Shown one piece after another: positions 51,372-62,383 of a DNA stretch of 64,000 nt. A model generated the notes under the pieces. The model worked only from the letters and a program-made list of their open reading frames with translations. It ran no database searches and had not been told where the DNA came from. The stretch is from contig NZ_SJTF01000002.1 in NCBI RefSeq assembly GCF_004634245.1, positions 1 through 64,000 of the forward strand, written 5' to 3'. A program made the translations under genes and the position numbers. Positions within the stretch are counted from its first letter, which is position 1, and each line of letters starts with the position of its first letter. The DNA comes from Flavobacterium foetidum (GTDB taxonomy: Bacteria; Bacteroidota; Bacteroidia; Flavobacteriales; Flavobacteriaceae).

Positions 51372-53126
51372 ATGAAAGCAAAAGCATTTGATACCGGATT
51401 ATTTAAACGGATTTTAAAATATACAAAGCCTTATAAGTGGCGATACTACGGCGTAATCATATTTGCCGTTTCGCTGTCTATTTTTGCTGCCCTTCGCCCC
51501 TACTTGTTAAAGCAAACGGTCGACGGCTATATAAAGACTCATGATAAAATGGGACTGCTGCAATACATTATCCTAATGGGAGTGGTGTTGCTGATGGAGG
51601 TGTTTTCTCAGTTTTACTTTGTTTACTGGGCCAACTGGCTTGGACAGGATATTGTAAAAGATATTCGAACGAAGCTCTTCAAGCATATTCTGAGCTTCAG
51701 GATGAAATATTTCGATTTGGTTCCGGTAGGACAATTGGTGACAAGAGCCGTTTCAGACATTGAATCGATTGCGCGCATCTTCAGCCAAGGCCTTTTTATG
51801 ATTATAAGTGATTTGATGAAAATGCTTGTGGTGCTACTTTTCATGTTTTATATGAATTGGAAACTGACTTGGATTGTCATTATCGCAATGCCGATTCTGG
51901 TATTTGTGACAAGGATTTTTCAGCGTAAAATGCAAGTAGCTTTTGAAGAAGTGCGAACGCAGATTGCCAACATGAATTCTTTTGTACAGGAACGCGTTAC
52001 AGGCATGAAAATCGTACAGCTTTTTAATCGTGAAAAAATTGAAGCCGAAAACTTCAAGGAAATCAACAACAAACACAAAACCGCTTGGATAAAGACGATT
52101 TTATACAACTCAATTTTCTTTCCGATTGCCGATATTATTTCTTCTATAACCTTAGGATTGGTTGTGGTTTATGGCGGTTTCAGGATTTTGAACGGAGATC
52201 ATTTTACTACTTTCGGAGATTTGTTCTCTTATACGATGTTTATCGGAATGCTTTTTAATCCGCTGCGCCAGATTGCCGATAAATTTAATGAGATGCAACT
52301 CGGAATGATTGCGGCTAATCGCGTTTTTGATATTATCGACACTCAGGACCATATTCAGGATACGGGAAAAATCGAAGCTCCGGTTTTTGATGGAAAAATT
52401 GAGTTCAAAGATGTTCGTTTCAGCTATATTCCGGAAGAAGAAGTCATCAAAGGAATTGATCTCTCGGTTGCTTCTGGACAGACAATTGCCATTGTAGGTT
52501 CTACAGGTGCAGGAAAATCGACTATTATAAATCTGCTCAATCGTTTTTACGAAATCAGCAGCGGTTCTATTTCTATAGATGGCGAAAATATTGAGAATTA
52601 TACGCTGGCTTCGCTTCGGAAACAGATTGCTGTAGTTCTACAAGATGTATTTTTGTTTGCCGACACGATTTATAACAATATCACACTTCATAATCCTGAG
52701 ATTACTAGAGAACAAGTTATTGATGCTGCCAAAAAAATCGGAGTTCATAATTTTATCATGAACCTTCCAGATAATTATGATTTTGATGTAAAAGAACGCG
52801 GCGTAATGCTTTCTTCTGGGCAACGCCAATTGATTGCCTTTCTGCGTTCGTATGTCAGCAATCCGAGTATTTTGATTTTGGACGAAGCGACATCGTCAAT
52901 CGATACTTATTCTGAAGAAATGATTCAGCGCGCAACAGAAACCATTACAAAAGGCAGAACCTCAATCATTATCGCACACCGCTTGGCAACAATTGTAAAT
53001 GCCGACAAAATTGTGGTAATGGATAAAGGATTAATTGTGGAACAAGGAACGCATCAGGAATTGTTAATGAAAACTGATGGTTATTATAAAAACTTATACG
53101 ATTCACAATTTTCGGTTGCGAATTAA
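51372..53126 (+). CDS. ABC transporter, MsbA-like half-transporter
   Basis: Fused membrane and ATPase subunit of 584 residues. Six membrane helices in 1-310, then the nucleotide-binding domain: Walker A AIVGSTGAGKSTIINLLNRF near 378, Q-loop VVLQDVFLFADTI, ABC signature LSSGQRQLIAFLRSYV (LSSGQ rather than LSGGQ), Walker B SILILDEATSSIDT, His in IIIAHRLATIVNADKI. It would work as a homodimer or with another half-transporter, exporting lipids, peptides or drugs. It lies 15 bp before a LytS-type kinase gene. Confidence 0.93.
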   Translation: MKAKAFDTGLFKRILKYTKPYKWRYYGVIIFAVSLSIFAALRPYLLKQTVDGYIKTHDKMGLLQYIILMGVVLLMEVFSQFYFVYWANWLGQDIVKDIRTKLFKHILSFRMKYFDLVPVGQLVTRAVSDIESIARIFSQGLFMIISDLMKMLVVLLFMFYMNWKLTWIVIIAMPILVFVTRIFQRKMQVAFEEVRTQIANMNSFVQERVTGMKIVQLFNREKIEAENFKEINNKHKTAWIKTILYNSIFFPIADIISSITLGLVVVYGGFRILNGDHFTTFGDLFSYTMFIGMLFNPLRQIADKFNEMQLGMIAANRVFDIIDTQDHIQDTGKIEAPVFDGKIEFKDVRFSYIPEEEVIKGIDLSVASGQTIAIVGSTGAGKSTIINLLNRFYEISSGSISIDGENIENYTLASLRKQIAVVLQDVFLFADTIYNNITLHNPEITREQVIDAAKKIGVHNFIMNLPDNYDFDVKERGVMLSSGQRQLIAFLRSYVSNPSILILDEATSSIDTYSEEMIQRATETITKGRTSIIIAHRLATIVNADKIVVMDKGLIVEQGTHQELLMKTDGYYKNLYDSQFSVAN

Positions 53127-53141
53127 ATTACAGATACTTCT

Positions 53142-54713
53142 TTGAAATTTAGATTAAAAAAAATTACCTCGAGACGCGCCTTTCTAATTTATATGGCCGT
53201 TTCTATATTCGTTACTGTTTTTTCTGTTTATGTCCTTAGTAATCTCATTACCGACATATCAGAAACAGCAAATAAGGATAAGGCACGACGTAACTCTATT
53301 CAAAAACGAGAACTAATGTCGCGGGAATTCTCAAGATTTCTGGAACAGGAAAACAGAATTAAACATGTTTTAGAAATCAGCAATAAATCTAATTTAGCGA
53401 CTAATATAAAACTACTTTCTTCGGTTCAGTCTATCAATGCAATGGTAGCTGATACTTGGTTTCAGATTAATGATGAAAAAATAGAATATGGTATCGATAC
53501 TATTTCTGACGAAGCAAAAAAAGACATTGGCGACTTTATTTCTAAAAACAAAAACATCACCCGAAGCAATACTATTATAAGACAAGGAGAAGATTGGCTT
53601 TGGAGAATTTACTTTAAAACTATATCCAAGAATCATACAACGGTTCGTTATGGCTATGATATCAATTTAAAAAGATTGCGTGATTTTTTCTCAACGGTAG
53701 ACAAAACTGGTTCTAGTTATGCTTTTGTATTTGACCATGAAGGAAGATGCGTCTATCATCCTGATTCGACTCTAATAGGAAAAAACATCTATGCCATTGC
53801 ACCTTTTAAGCCATCAGATACTATATTCAATCGTGACAAAGATTACACTACTAGAGTCGTACTGTCTGAATATCTAAAAATGGATGTCATCAGTTTTACA
53901 TCAAGACTAGATGTTAAAAATCTGCCTTGGCATATCCGCGTCAGTTTTCCGAAAATTTTTGAGGATGAAAATGTTTTGTTGACTAAGAAATATTCGACCT
54001 GGATTTATTCTATAACAGCAATTATGCTTTTGCTGATTTTTTACTTGTTCTCGTATGCCAATAGACGCGCTTATAGAGAAAAAGGAATCGCAATTAAGGA
54101 AAAAAACCGACTTCTGGTAGAGAATGAGAAAATCGTAAAAGAAAAAGTATTGATTCAATTACAGCATTTAAAGGAACAGATCAATCCGCACTTTTTATTC
54201 AATTCGCTTAATTCGTTGTACATGCTTGTGGGAAGCGATGTCAAAACAGCTCAAAAATTTACGCTGAACCTGTCGCGTATCTATCGTTATTTGATTGATC
54301 CGCCAGAAAATAATATTGTTAAGCTGAAAGAAGAATTATTATTCATAGAAAAATACATCTTTTTGCAACAGACTCGCTTTAAGGAAGAGTTGTTCTTTTC
54401 CATCAAAATTGAAGACGAGAGCGCATTAGAGAAATCTATTCCGTATCTAGCTTTTCAGATTGTGATTGAAAATGCCATAAAACACAATATGGCTACGCAA
54501 GAAAATCCGCTGCGTACAGAAATCGTCGTTCAGAAAAATCAGGTAATCATTAGCAACAACCTACAGAAAAAAACGCATTACATACCCAGTACAAAATTTG
54601 GTCTGAAATACCTTTCAAGCACCTATAATTTCTACGGAAAAGCCGATTTTGAAACCTCAGAAAAAGACGGCAAATTCGTATGTATTCTGCCATTAATATC
54701 CATTCACTCCTAA
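53142..54713 (+). CDS. LytS-type sensor histidine kinase
   Basis: Kinase of 523 residues from a TTG start; the only nearby ATG would fall inside the first membrane helix, so TTG is preferred. Membrane helix about 13-35, extracytoplasmic sensor about 36-280 with a Cache-like fold (AFVFDHEGRCVYHPDSTLIGKN), second helix about 284-305, coiled linker, then the His_kinase domain with His350 in LKEQINPHFLFNSLNSLYMLV. N box and G box parts are less conserved (FQIVIENAIKHN). Its partner is probably the LytTR regulator at 62384, on the far side of the protease and SusCD genes. Confidence 0.88.
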   Translation: MKFRLKKITSRRAFLIYMAVSIFVTVFSVYVLSNLITDISETANKDKARRNSIQKRELMSREFSRFLEQENRIKHVLEISNKSNLATNIKLLSSVQSINAMVADTWFQINDEKIEYGIDTISDEAKKDIGDFISKNKNITRSNTIIRQGEDWLWRIYFKTISKNHTTVRYGYDINLKRLRDFFSTVDKTGSSYAFVFDHEGRCVYHPDSTLIGKNIYAIAPFKPSDTIFNRDKDYTTRVVLSEYLKMDVISFTSRLDVKNLPWHIRVSFPKIFEDENVLLTKKYSTWIYSITAIMLLLIFYLFSYANRRAYREKGIAIKEKNRLLVENEKIVKEKVLIQLQHLKEQINPHFLFNSLNSLYMLVGSDVKTAQKFTLNLSRIYRYLIDPPENNIVKLKEELLFIEKYIFLQQTRFKEELFFSIKIEDESALEKSIPYLAFQIVIENAIKHNMATQENPLRTEIVVQKNQVIISNNLQKKTHYIPSTKFGLKYLSSTYNFYGKADFETSEKDGKFVCILPLISIHS

Positions 54714-54798
54714 AAAAAAGCCATTCACTCCATTTTGTTTTTTTTCTCCTTAAATATAGAATAGTTTCGGCGAAAATTAACTTAAACTTAACATCAAA

Positions 54799-57393
54799 AT
54801 GAAGGAAAAGGCATTCCTACATAATGTAAAATTATTCTGCTTACTCATTTTACTATTATTCATTCCAGTTACAGTTCTTTCGCAAAAAAAGAAGAAAAAA
54901 GACGCTGAAACTGAATTAGTAAAAAAAGATTCTACTGAGGCCAAAAAAGGTAAAAAATATAATGACCTTGTAAAAAAGGGTACCATAAAAAAAGGACTAT
55001 TCAACATCATTCAAGTTAAAACCGATGTTTATTTTGAAATTCAGGATAGTTTGTTTAAAAGAGAATTTCTAGTTGTAAATAAATTATCCCAAGTCCCTAT
55101 CGAGATTAACGACCGTGGTTTAAACAAAGGGATGAATTACGAAAACAAAATCATTACCTTTTACAAAGATACAATTGCAAAGAAAGTCTGGGTAAAATCT
55201 TATACCCCTACAGTTTCCTCTCCTAAAGGAGATGCCATCACAGCATCTGTTGCTGATAATTTCGCTGAATCTATAATCGAGGTTTTTGATATTGAAACCA
55301 AAAACAACGATTCGAGCGCTGTTGTAATTAAAGTAAACAAGATTTTTGACGGAAAACAAAAAAGCTTTAATGATGTACTGAGCAATATTGGCATAGCCGG
55401 CTCTGTAAAATCGGACTTATCCTATATTGAGGGAGTAAAATCTTTCCCTAAAAACATTGTTGTAAAATCACAGCTTACAACTTCTATCACCGAAGGAGTG
55501 ACAGTATGGATCACTCTTGGTATTACTAGCAATATCATTTTATTGGATAAAACTCCAATGAAACCACGTTTTTCTGACAACAGAATAGGTTATTTTACTG
55601 AAAAGCATTGGTATTTTGCCGATGCACAGCAAGCAATGCTTGAAAAAGAATTGATTACACGCTGGCGTTTAGAACCTAAAAAAGAAGATGAAGAACGTTA
55701 TTTGAAAGGTGAATTAGTAGAGCCGAAAAAACCAATCGTTTATTACATCGATCCGTCTACTCCGAAACAATGGAGGCAAAGCATTATTGATGGAGTTCAC
55801 GATTGGCAGGCAGCTTTTGAAAGAGCTGGTTTTAAAAATGCTATCATAGCAAAAGAGCCTACTGAAAAAGATTTAGATTTTGACATTGATGATGTACGTT
55901 ACTCGGTTATCACTTATGCTGCATCTCCAAAATCTAATGCCATGGGCCCGTCGGTTGTTGACCCAAGAAGTGGCGAGATTATAGAGGCAGATATTATCTG
56001 GTGGCATAATGTGATGACTTCGCTACACAGCTGGATGCGCATTCAAACTGGACCAATCGACCCGAAAGCAAGAGCAAACAAATTTAGTGACGAACACATG
56101 GGAGAAGCGATTCGTTTTGTATCGTCTCACGAAGTTGGACACACATTTGGCTTAAAACACAATATGGGATCTTCTTTTGCTTATGATGTTGAGTCTTTAC
56201 GTTCTAAAGAATTCACAGCAAAAATGGGCGGTACTGCTCCTTCTATCATGGATTACGCTCGTTACAATTATGTAGCACAGCCAGAAGATAACGTGACAGT
56301 AATTACTCCAAAAATTGGAGAGTACGATAAATATGCTATTGAATGGGGTTACAGATGGTATGCGCCTGACGAAAACGAAACAACCAAACTAAACGCCTTA
56401 CTTACAAAACATCAAAACGACCCCATTTATTTTTATGGAGAACAGCAGGGAAATGTAATTGACCCACGCTCGCAGTCTGAAGATTTAGGAAATGATGCTG
56501 TTAAGGCAAGTGAATACGGTTTGAAAAACCTAAAACGTGTAGTCGACAATATACTAAACTGGACGTATGATAAAGACGAGTCTTACTACGAAACAGGCAA
56601 ACTTTATATTGGAGCTATCGGACAATGGAAGATGTACAATCACCATGTTATGAACAACATTGGAGGGGTTTATTTAAACAGAACAGTTCATGGAGACAAT
56701 AAACAAAGTTATGTTCCGGTTCCGGCGGCAATGCAAAAAAAGGCAGCAGATTATTTAAACAGAAATATTATCACAATTCCGCAATGGCTATTTTTTAATG
56801 ATATTCTAGAAAAAACAAATCCGCTGAAAGATTCTCCTGTTGGACCTTACGAGTACACGCCTTATACATTGGTTAGAGATCTTCAGTACGATGTTATCTA
56901 CCATTTATTCAGTGACGATCGTCTGCTTAGAATGACAGAAAACGAATTATTTCAAAGAAACAAAACCAAGGAGGAAGTTTTTACCGTAAATGATTTGTTT
57001 AAAAAAATACATCAGAATGTATTTGCAGGAACCATTCAAAATAAATCTTTGACTATTCTGGAAAGAATGACGCAGAAAAACTATGTTGACGTTTTGATTG
57101 TTTCTACCAATCTATTGTTTGAAAAAACCGATGCCAAAAAGAACATCGAAATTCAGCATACTCTAAACATGCCGCATTTATGCAATTATTTGGATGATGC
57201 TCATATGATAAGAAACATTAACCAATCAGCATTAAAAAGAGTTACAGAAATCACTTCTGATAAAAAAGGAGAACTGAACAAAGTGCTTCAATTGATAAAA
57301 TTGAAGAAAAATACTGGAGACCAGTCGACCAAAAACCATTACTTCGATTTGATACAAAGAATCGAAAAAGCCCTGAATAATACAACCTTTTAA
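54799..57393 (+). CDS. Large secreted zinc metalloprotease (metzincin-like)
   Basis: Protein of 864 residues with signal peptide (about 12-28, ending LSQ) and a very Lys-rich segment after it. The N-terminal ~320 residues (KGLFNIIQVKTDVYFEI onward) match the DUF5117/DUF5118-type region. The catalytic part has H444-E445-x2-H448-x2-G451-x2-H454 (HEVGHTFGLKHN), followed by a Met-turn-like PSIMDYARYNYV. DPRSGEIIEADIIWWHN lies before it. The C-terminal half has a DUF4953-like helix-rich region. It is transcribed between a LytS kinase and a SusCD pair, so it may digest protein or peptide outside the cell before uptake. Confidence 0.88.
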   Translation: MKEKAFLHNVKLFCLLILLLFIPVTVLSQKKKKKDAETELVKKDSTEAKKGKKYNDLVKKGTIKKGLFNIIQVKTDVYFEIQDSLFKREFLVVNKLSQVPIEINDRGLNKGMNYENKIITFYKDTIAKKVWVKSYTPTVSSPKGDAITASVADNFAESIIEVFDIETKNNDSSAVVIKVNKIFDGKQKSFNDVLSNIGIAGSVKSDLSYIEGVKSFPKNIVVKSQLTTSITEGVTVWITLGITSNIILLDKTPMKPRFSDNRIGYFTEKHWYFADAQQAMLEKELITRWRLEPKKEDEERYLKGELVEPKKPIVYYIDPSTPKQWRQSIIDGVHDWQAAFERAGFKNAIIAKEPTEKDLDFDIDDVRYSVITYAASPKSNAMGPSVVDPRSGEIIEADIIWWHNVMTSLHSWMRIQTGPIDPKARANKFSDEHMGEAIRFVSSHEVGHTFGLKHNMGSSFAYDVESLRSKEFTAKMGGTAPSIMDYARYNYVAQPEDNVTVITPKIGEYDKYAIEWGYRWYAPDENETTKLNALLTKHQNDPIYFYGEQQGNVIDPRSQSEDLGNDAVKASEYGLKNLKRVVDNILNWTYDKDESYYETGKLYIGAIGQWKMYNHHVMNNIGGVYLNRTVHGDNKQSYVPVPAAMQKKAADYLNRNIITIPQWLFFNDILEKTNPLKDSPVGPYEYTPYTLVRDLQYDVIYHLFSDDRLLRMTENELFQRNKTKEEVFTVNDLFKKIHQNVFAGTIQNKSLTILERMTQKNYVDVLIVSTNLLFEKTDAKKNIEIQHTLNMPHLCNYLDDAHMIRNINQSALKRVTEITSDKKGELNKVLQLIKLKKNTGDQSTKNHYFDLIQRIEKALNNTTF

Positions 57394-57412
57394 TAATTAC
57401 ACAACCCAAAAC

Positions 57413-60400
57413 ATGAAGAAAATTTTACATGCCTTACTGCTGTTCCTGGCCATCGCAGGATACTCGCAGGAAACCCGAACTATTACGGGAATCATTCAAG
57501 ATGAAGCAGACTTGTCGCCAATACCAGGTGCATCTATCTTCGTTGAGAATAATTCCATTTCAAACAAAACTGCTATGGCAGGTATCATTCAAAGTGAAGG
57601 AATCGGAACAACTACAGATTTCGATGGTAAATTTACCTTGAAAGTTGGAAAAAATGTTACTTCTTTAAGAGTTACGTTCATGGGATACAAATCGTATACA
57701 CTTGAATTGGATGCTCAAAAAAACTATACCATCAACTTAAAATCTGAAACTGCAAAACTTGCGGAGGTTGTTGTAACTGGTTACCAAAAAATCGAGAAAA
57801 GAAAACTTACTGCTGCAGTTACCAAAATCGACATGGCAGCAATTCAGCAGACAGGGGTTTCGAGCATTGACCAATTATTGGTTGGACAAATTGCCGGAGT
57901 TGCTGTAAGTACACCTTCTGGAGCACCTGGAGCACCAGCAAAAATCAGAATCAGGGGTACTGCTTCTCTTAATGGTTCACAAGATCCACTATGGGTACTT
58001 GACGGACTTCCATTAGAAGGAAATGATGTTCCTAAAACTTATGACAAAGACAATATCGATGTGTTAAACAACTATTCTATCGCAGGTTTAAACCCTGACG
58101 ATATTAAAGATATTACAATTCTTAAAGACGCTGCAGCAACGGCTATTTACGGTGCTCGCGCTGCAAATGGAGTTATCGTTGTAACTACTAAAAAAGGACG
58201 TACCGGTAAAATGGTGGTAAGCCTTAACACAAACACCTTTATTACACAAAGACCTGACTTCTCTAGGTTAAACTTAATGAATGCAAGCGAAAAAGTTGAT
58301 TTTGAACTTGGTCTTGCGTCACGTGAGGAGTTAACTTACAGAGCTGACGGTGGAGATATTATGCGTATCTTAAACGGATCAAATGAATTAGCTGCCTATA
58401 GATCTGGCGGATTCTCTGCTTTGAGCCCGCAAACACAACAATCAATAAATACCTTAAGAAACAACAATACCAACTGGGGTAATTTATTATACCAAACGGC
58501 TATCAACACACAACACGGTTTAAGCTTATCTGGTGGTGGAGAGAGATCTGATTATTATTTCTCTTTAGGTTACTATGATGAAAAAGGAGCAACTGTAGGA
58601 ACAGGTTTCAAACGTTACAACTTAACATTAAAAAACAACTACGAAATCACTGATAAATTCAAAGTGGGTGTGGGTATTTTTGGTTCAGAAAATAGAACTA
58701 CATCTTACTTAACAGATTCTTATGCATTTACAAGCCCTTCTACCTACTCTAGAAATGTAAACCCATATTTAACTCCATACAACGAAGATGGAAGTTATAG
58801 ATATGATGCTGATATTGTTGGATACTCTGATCGTAAAGTAGATTTCAACTTCTTAGAAGAAAGAGAAAACACTTCACACGAATTGAAAACAAGAGCCATC
58901 AAAGCTTTATTAGACGCTGAATACAAAGTTACTAAAGATTTAAAAGTAACGTCACAACTAGGTCTTCAGTTAGACAATATAGCTAACGAGAAATTTGCTG
59001 GTAAAGACACATACTACACAAGAAACGTAAGAGAGAAATCAAGCTACTTCAGTGGCGGAGTACAAAACTACTTCCTTCCTGTTGGTGGTGTTATTCAGAA
59101 CACGAATACAGATTTCTTCCAATACAACTTGAAAACAATGGTGAACTATTCTAAATCTTTAGGAGAGAAACACGAAATTGAAGCAATGGTGGGTAATGAG
59201 TTAAGAAGAAACTACACTACAACAGTTTCTACTAAAGGATTTGGTTTTGATGAAAAAAACTTAACTACACAGCAGATTATTTTCCCGAATTCATCTTTTG
59301 CTAGAGAAAGAGACTGGATACAATATGCAAAAGCTAAAAATGAAAATGCATTTGCATCTTTCTTTGCAACGGCCTCTTACACTTATGACAGAAAATATAG
59401 TATTTTTGGAAGCGTTAGATACGATGGTTCAGATTTATTTGGTGTAGATCCAAAATATAAATATTTACCATTGTGGTCATCATCTGCTTCATGGGCAGTT
59501 TCAGAAGAAAACTTCTTAAAAGACAACCAGACAATTTCGAACTTAAGACTTCGTGCGTCTTACGGTTTACAAGGTAATATTGATAAAGGTACTTCTCCTT
59601 ATGTAATTGGTCAATACAATTCATCTGTTATTCTTCCAGGACAAGCAGAACAAAATATAGTAATTGACAGCCCACCAAATGATAAATTACGTTGGGAAAA
59701 AACTACAAACACTAACGTTGGAGCTGATATTGGATTATTCAACAACCGCATCAGCATTGTAACAGATATGTACGGAAGAAAAAGTAGTGACTTAATTGCT
59801 TCTAGAGCGCTTCCGTTAGAAAATGGTTTTGAGTATACAAACTTGAACTGGGCACAAGTAAGCAACAAAGGTTACGAGATTACCCTTTCTACAAAAAACA
59901 TTGACCGTCCAAACTTTAAATGGAATACAAGCATTAACTTCTCTCACAACAAAAGTAACGTAGACCGTATACAGGTTCGTGATACGGAATATCTTCCAAA
60001 CAGAGAAGGATATGCTGTAAACTCTGTATTCGGATTTAAAACAAACGGAATCGACGAAAACGGCTACCCATTATTTGTAAACAAAAAAGGAGAAACTGTT
60101 AACACTCAAACATTCTTTGGACTATACGATCCTTATGCTGACTTTTTCCCTGGAGAACTAACACAATCAAAATTAACTGCAGCTGAATTTAGAGATTTAT
60201 TCGTTTATTTAGGAGACAGAGACCCTAAATTTACTGGTGGTATAACAAATACATTTAAAGTACAAAATTTTGATCTTGCAATTGCAGCTTCTTTCAACAT
60301 TAAACAAACTGTAACAAGAACACCTCCTTACAATGGAACAACTGTAGACAGAGGACAGAACTACAGTAGAGACGTTTTAAATGCATGGTCGCCAACAAAC

Positions 60401-60751
60401 ACTTCATCAAATTTACCTGCGGTAAATGGTAAAGATTTGGCAGCTGGAGATTCTTATATGGCGTACTTATGGTATTCTGGACAAAATCAAATCAACACCT
60501 TAAGTTATTTAGATACATGGGCTAGTGAAATGAGTTATATGAGATTAAGCAGTATCCGTTTAGGTTATACATTCCCTAAATCGTTTACAGATCAAATCAA
60601 TATTGCAAGCATCAGATTCAATGTTGAAGCAAGAAACTTGTTCGTAATCAGTTCAGACTACAAAGGTTACTTTGATCCTGAAACATTCGGAAACATTTAT
60701 GCACAACCAGTTCCTAAGTCATTTACTTTAGGATGTAATGTAACTTTCTAA
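57413..60751 (+). CDS. susC: SusC/RagA-family TonB-dependent transporter, third locus
   Basis: Outer-membrane receptor of 1112 residues, the longest of the three. Signal peptide (about 1-19, ending GYSQ). The carboxypeptidase-like domain (about 23-110) has an insert of roughly 18 residues near NKTAMAGIIQSEGIGTTTDF. Plug about 125-265 (VVVTGYQKIEKRKLTAAVTK, KIRIRGTASLNGSQDPLWV, ILKDAAATAIYGARAANGV). The barrel ends GCNVTF. The gene starts 19 bp after the metalloprotease stop, and the SusD partner follows after 12 bp. Context suggests RagA-like uptake of protein fragments. Confidence 0.95.
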   Translation: MKKILHALLLFLAIAGYSQETRTITGIIQDEADLSPIPGASIFVENNSISNKTAMAGIIQSEGIGTTTDFDGKFTLKVGKNVTSLRVTFMGYKSYTLELDAQKNYTINLKSETAKLAEVVVTGYQKIEKRKLTAAVTKIDMAAIQQTGVSSIDQLLVGQIAGVAVSTPSGAPGAPAKIRIRGTASLNGSQDPLWVLDGLPLEGNDVPKTYDKDNIDVLNNYSIAGLNPDDIKDITILKDAAATAIYGARAANGVIVVTTKKGRTGKMVVSLNTNTFITQRPDFSRLNLMNASEKVDFELGLASREELTYRADGGDIMRILNGSNELAAYRSGGFSALSPQTQQSINTLRNNNTNWGNLLYQTAINTQHGLSLSGGGERSDYYFSLGYYDEKGATVGTGFKRYNLTLKNNYEITDKFKVGVGIFGSENRTTSYLTDSYAFTSPSTYSRNVNPYLTPYNEDGSYRYDADIVGYSDRKVDFNFLEERENTSHELKTRAIKALLDAEYKVTKDLKVTSQLGLQLDNIANEKFAGKDTYYTRNVREKSSYFSGGVQNYFLPVGGVIQNTNTDFFQYNLKTMVNYSKSLGEKHEIEAMVGNELRRNYTTTVSTKGFGFDEKNLTTQQIIFPNSSFARERDWIQYAKAKNENAFASFFATASYTYDRKYSIFGSVRYDGSDLFGVDPKYKYLPLWSSSASWAVSEENFLKDNQTISNLRLRASYGLQGNIDKGTSPYVIGQYNSSVILPGQAEQNIVIDSPPNDKLRWEKTTNTNVGADIGLFNNRISIVTDMYGRKSSDLIASRALPLENGFEYTNLNWAQVSNKGYEITLSTKNIDRPNFKWNTSINFSHNKSNVDRIQVRDTEYLPNREGYAVNSVFGFKTNGIDENGYPLFVNKKGETVNTQTFFGLYDPYADFFPGELTQSKLTAAEFRDLFVYLGDRDPKFTGGITNTFKVQNFDLAIAASFNIKQTVTRTPPYNGTTVDRGQNYSRDVLNAWSPTNTSSNLPAVNGKDLAAGDSYMAYLWYSGQNQINTLSYLDTWASEMSYMRLSSIRLGYTFPKSFTDQINIASIRFNVEARNLFVISSDYKGYFDPETFGNIYAQPVPKSFTLGCNVTF

Positions 60752-60763
60752 TTAAAATTAAAG

Positions 60764-62083
60764 ATGAAAAAATTCTCAAAATATATATTACTTTTTGTTG
60801 CTGCGATTGCCGTAACAAGCTGCGATGACTATCTGGACGTTCAGCCTGTTGGTCGAGTTATCCCTGAAACATTAGAGCAATACCGTGCTGTTATAACAAA
60901 AGCATACCATGGTTATCCTGAGCACAAATCATTATCTGCAGTTCGTACTGATGAATTGGCTATTGACGAATTTGGTGATGAAATTAATCGTTACAAAGAT
61001 ATTTACATCTGGAAAGATGCAAATCCTGATGCTAATACAATATCTTTTCAATATGGAGCTTTATACAATACCATTTTTTACACTAATGTAATTATTAATG
61101 AAGCACCTGGCAAACTAAGTAATTCAGCTGAAAAAAACCAATTAATTGGTGAGGCATACGCTTTAAGAGCTATGGCTTATTTTGATTTGATTAATCTTTT
61201 CGGAAAGCCTTACAATGCAACAACTTCTGGTTCAGACAAAGGAGTTCCATTGGCTTTAAAAATTGACTTAGAGCAGGTTTATGCTGCTCAGAGTGTTGAA
61301 GTAATCTACAATCAGGTAATTTCCGATACTGAAAAAGCTGAAAATTTGATTAATTTAAATACACAACCAACGGGCAAAAATTACCGTTTTTCTAAAGCAG
61401 CTTTATACAGTTTAGAAAGCCGTATATACTTATACCAACAACAATGGCAAAAATCTTTAGATGCTGCCAACAAAGCTTTAGCAATTAAAAATGAACTTGT
61501 TGACTTAAAAGCAACTGCTACTCTTACGACAAAATACGATTCAAAAGAATCTATTTTAGCTCTTGAGGATGGATACAATACAGGTCTTAAACGTCTTTTT
61601 TATGCATCGGCAGATTTAATTGGCTCATATACAAGAACGGCTGACTTACGTTTTCCTCTTTACTTTAGTGCAAGCGGAAGCCGTTTCAGAATTCAAAAAG
61701 GTGGTAATAATGACCAAAGATGTTCTTTCAGAACTTCTGAACTGTATTTAACAAAAGCAGAAACTTCATTAAAATTGAACAACATTGCTGATGCTAAAAC
61801 AACTATCATAAGTTTTGTAAAAAACAGATATACTACTGCTGCTTTTACACAGCTTGAAAGTGATATCAATGCAATGAATGCAGCTGATTTGAATACCTTC
61901 ATCTTAGCAGAAAGAAAACGTGAATTTGCTGCCGAAGGACACCGCTGGTTTGATTTGAGAAGAACAACTCAACAACCAATCGTTCACTCTTTCAATGGTG
62001 AAGATTTTACTTTGATACAAAACGATCCGCGTTATACGATTATTTATCCAGCAGACGCGAGATTAAACAATCCCAATCTATAA
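60764..62083 (+). CDS. susD: SusD/RagB-family lipoprotein, third locus
   Basis: Surface lipoprotein of 439 residues. Lipobox VTSC (Cys20) is followed by DDYLD, suited for surface export. Helices include GEAYALRAMAYFDLINLFGKPYN and FSKAALYSLESRIYLYQQQWQKSL; the C-terminal signature is ILAERKREFAAEGHRWFDLRRTTQ. It ends early (NNPNL) and is shorter than the other two SusD proteins. It forms the uptake pair with the SusC 12 bp upstream; a strong terminator follows. Confidence 0.95.
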   Translation: MKKFSKYILLFVAAIAVTSCDDYLDVQPVGRVIPETLEQYRAVITKAYHGYPEHKSLSAVRTDELAIDEFGDEINRYKDIYIWKDANPDANTISFQYGALYNTIFYTNVIINEAPGKLSNSAEKNQLIGEAYALRAMAYFDLINLFGKPYNATTSGSDKGVPLALKIDLEQVYAAQSVEVIYNQVISDTEKAENLINLNTQPTGKNYRFSKAALYSLESRIYLYQQQWQKSLDAANKALAIKNELVDLKATATLTTKYDSKESILALEDGYNTGLKRLFYASADLIGSYTRTADLRFPLYFSASGSRFRIQKGGNNDQRCSFRTSELYLTKAETSLKLNNIADAKTTIISFVKNRYTTAAFTQLESDINAMNAADLNTFILAERKREFAAEGHRWFDLRRTTQQPIVHSFNGEDFTLIQNDPRYTIIYPADARLNNPNL

Positions 62084-62101
62084 TACCTATTGTTTTTTTT
62101 T

Positions 62102-62137
62102 AAAGAGGTCCGGCTTTACAGTCGGGCCTCTTTTGCA
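62102..62137 (+). terminator. Terminator of the third SusCD unit
   Basis: 13-bp stem with two G-U pairs (62102..62114 with 62121..62133), 6-nt loop, followed by a short T run. It begins 19 bp after the stop codon. Confidence 0.88.
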
Positions 62138-62360
62138 TTATGCACCACTATATGAAATTAAACTGTATTTTTATCAAAAAAAATTAAGCAGCTAAATTAA
62201 TACAAGAAAAAACAATTAAGCAATATCAACTACAGATATAACCTATGATATTTATTCGATTTTGTAATAACCAAATACAATCCTTACAATATTAAAACAA
62301 TATTAGAGCTACGCTAAAAAATCATTTCAAAAGCTAAAAAATTCAGAAAACTTTTTTTTC

Positions 62361-62368
62361 TACTTTTG
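62361..62368 (+). promoter_or_regulatory. -7 box of the LytTR regulator gene
   Basis: TACTTTTG matches TAnnTTTG and lies 16 bp before the ATG at 62384. It overlaps a possible TTG start at 62366, which argues against that start. Confidence 0.45.
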
Positions 62369-62383
62369 CGGAAAAATCCAAAA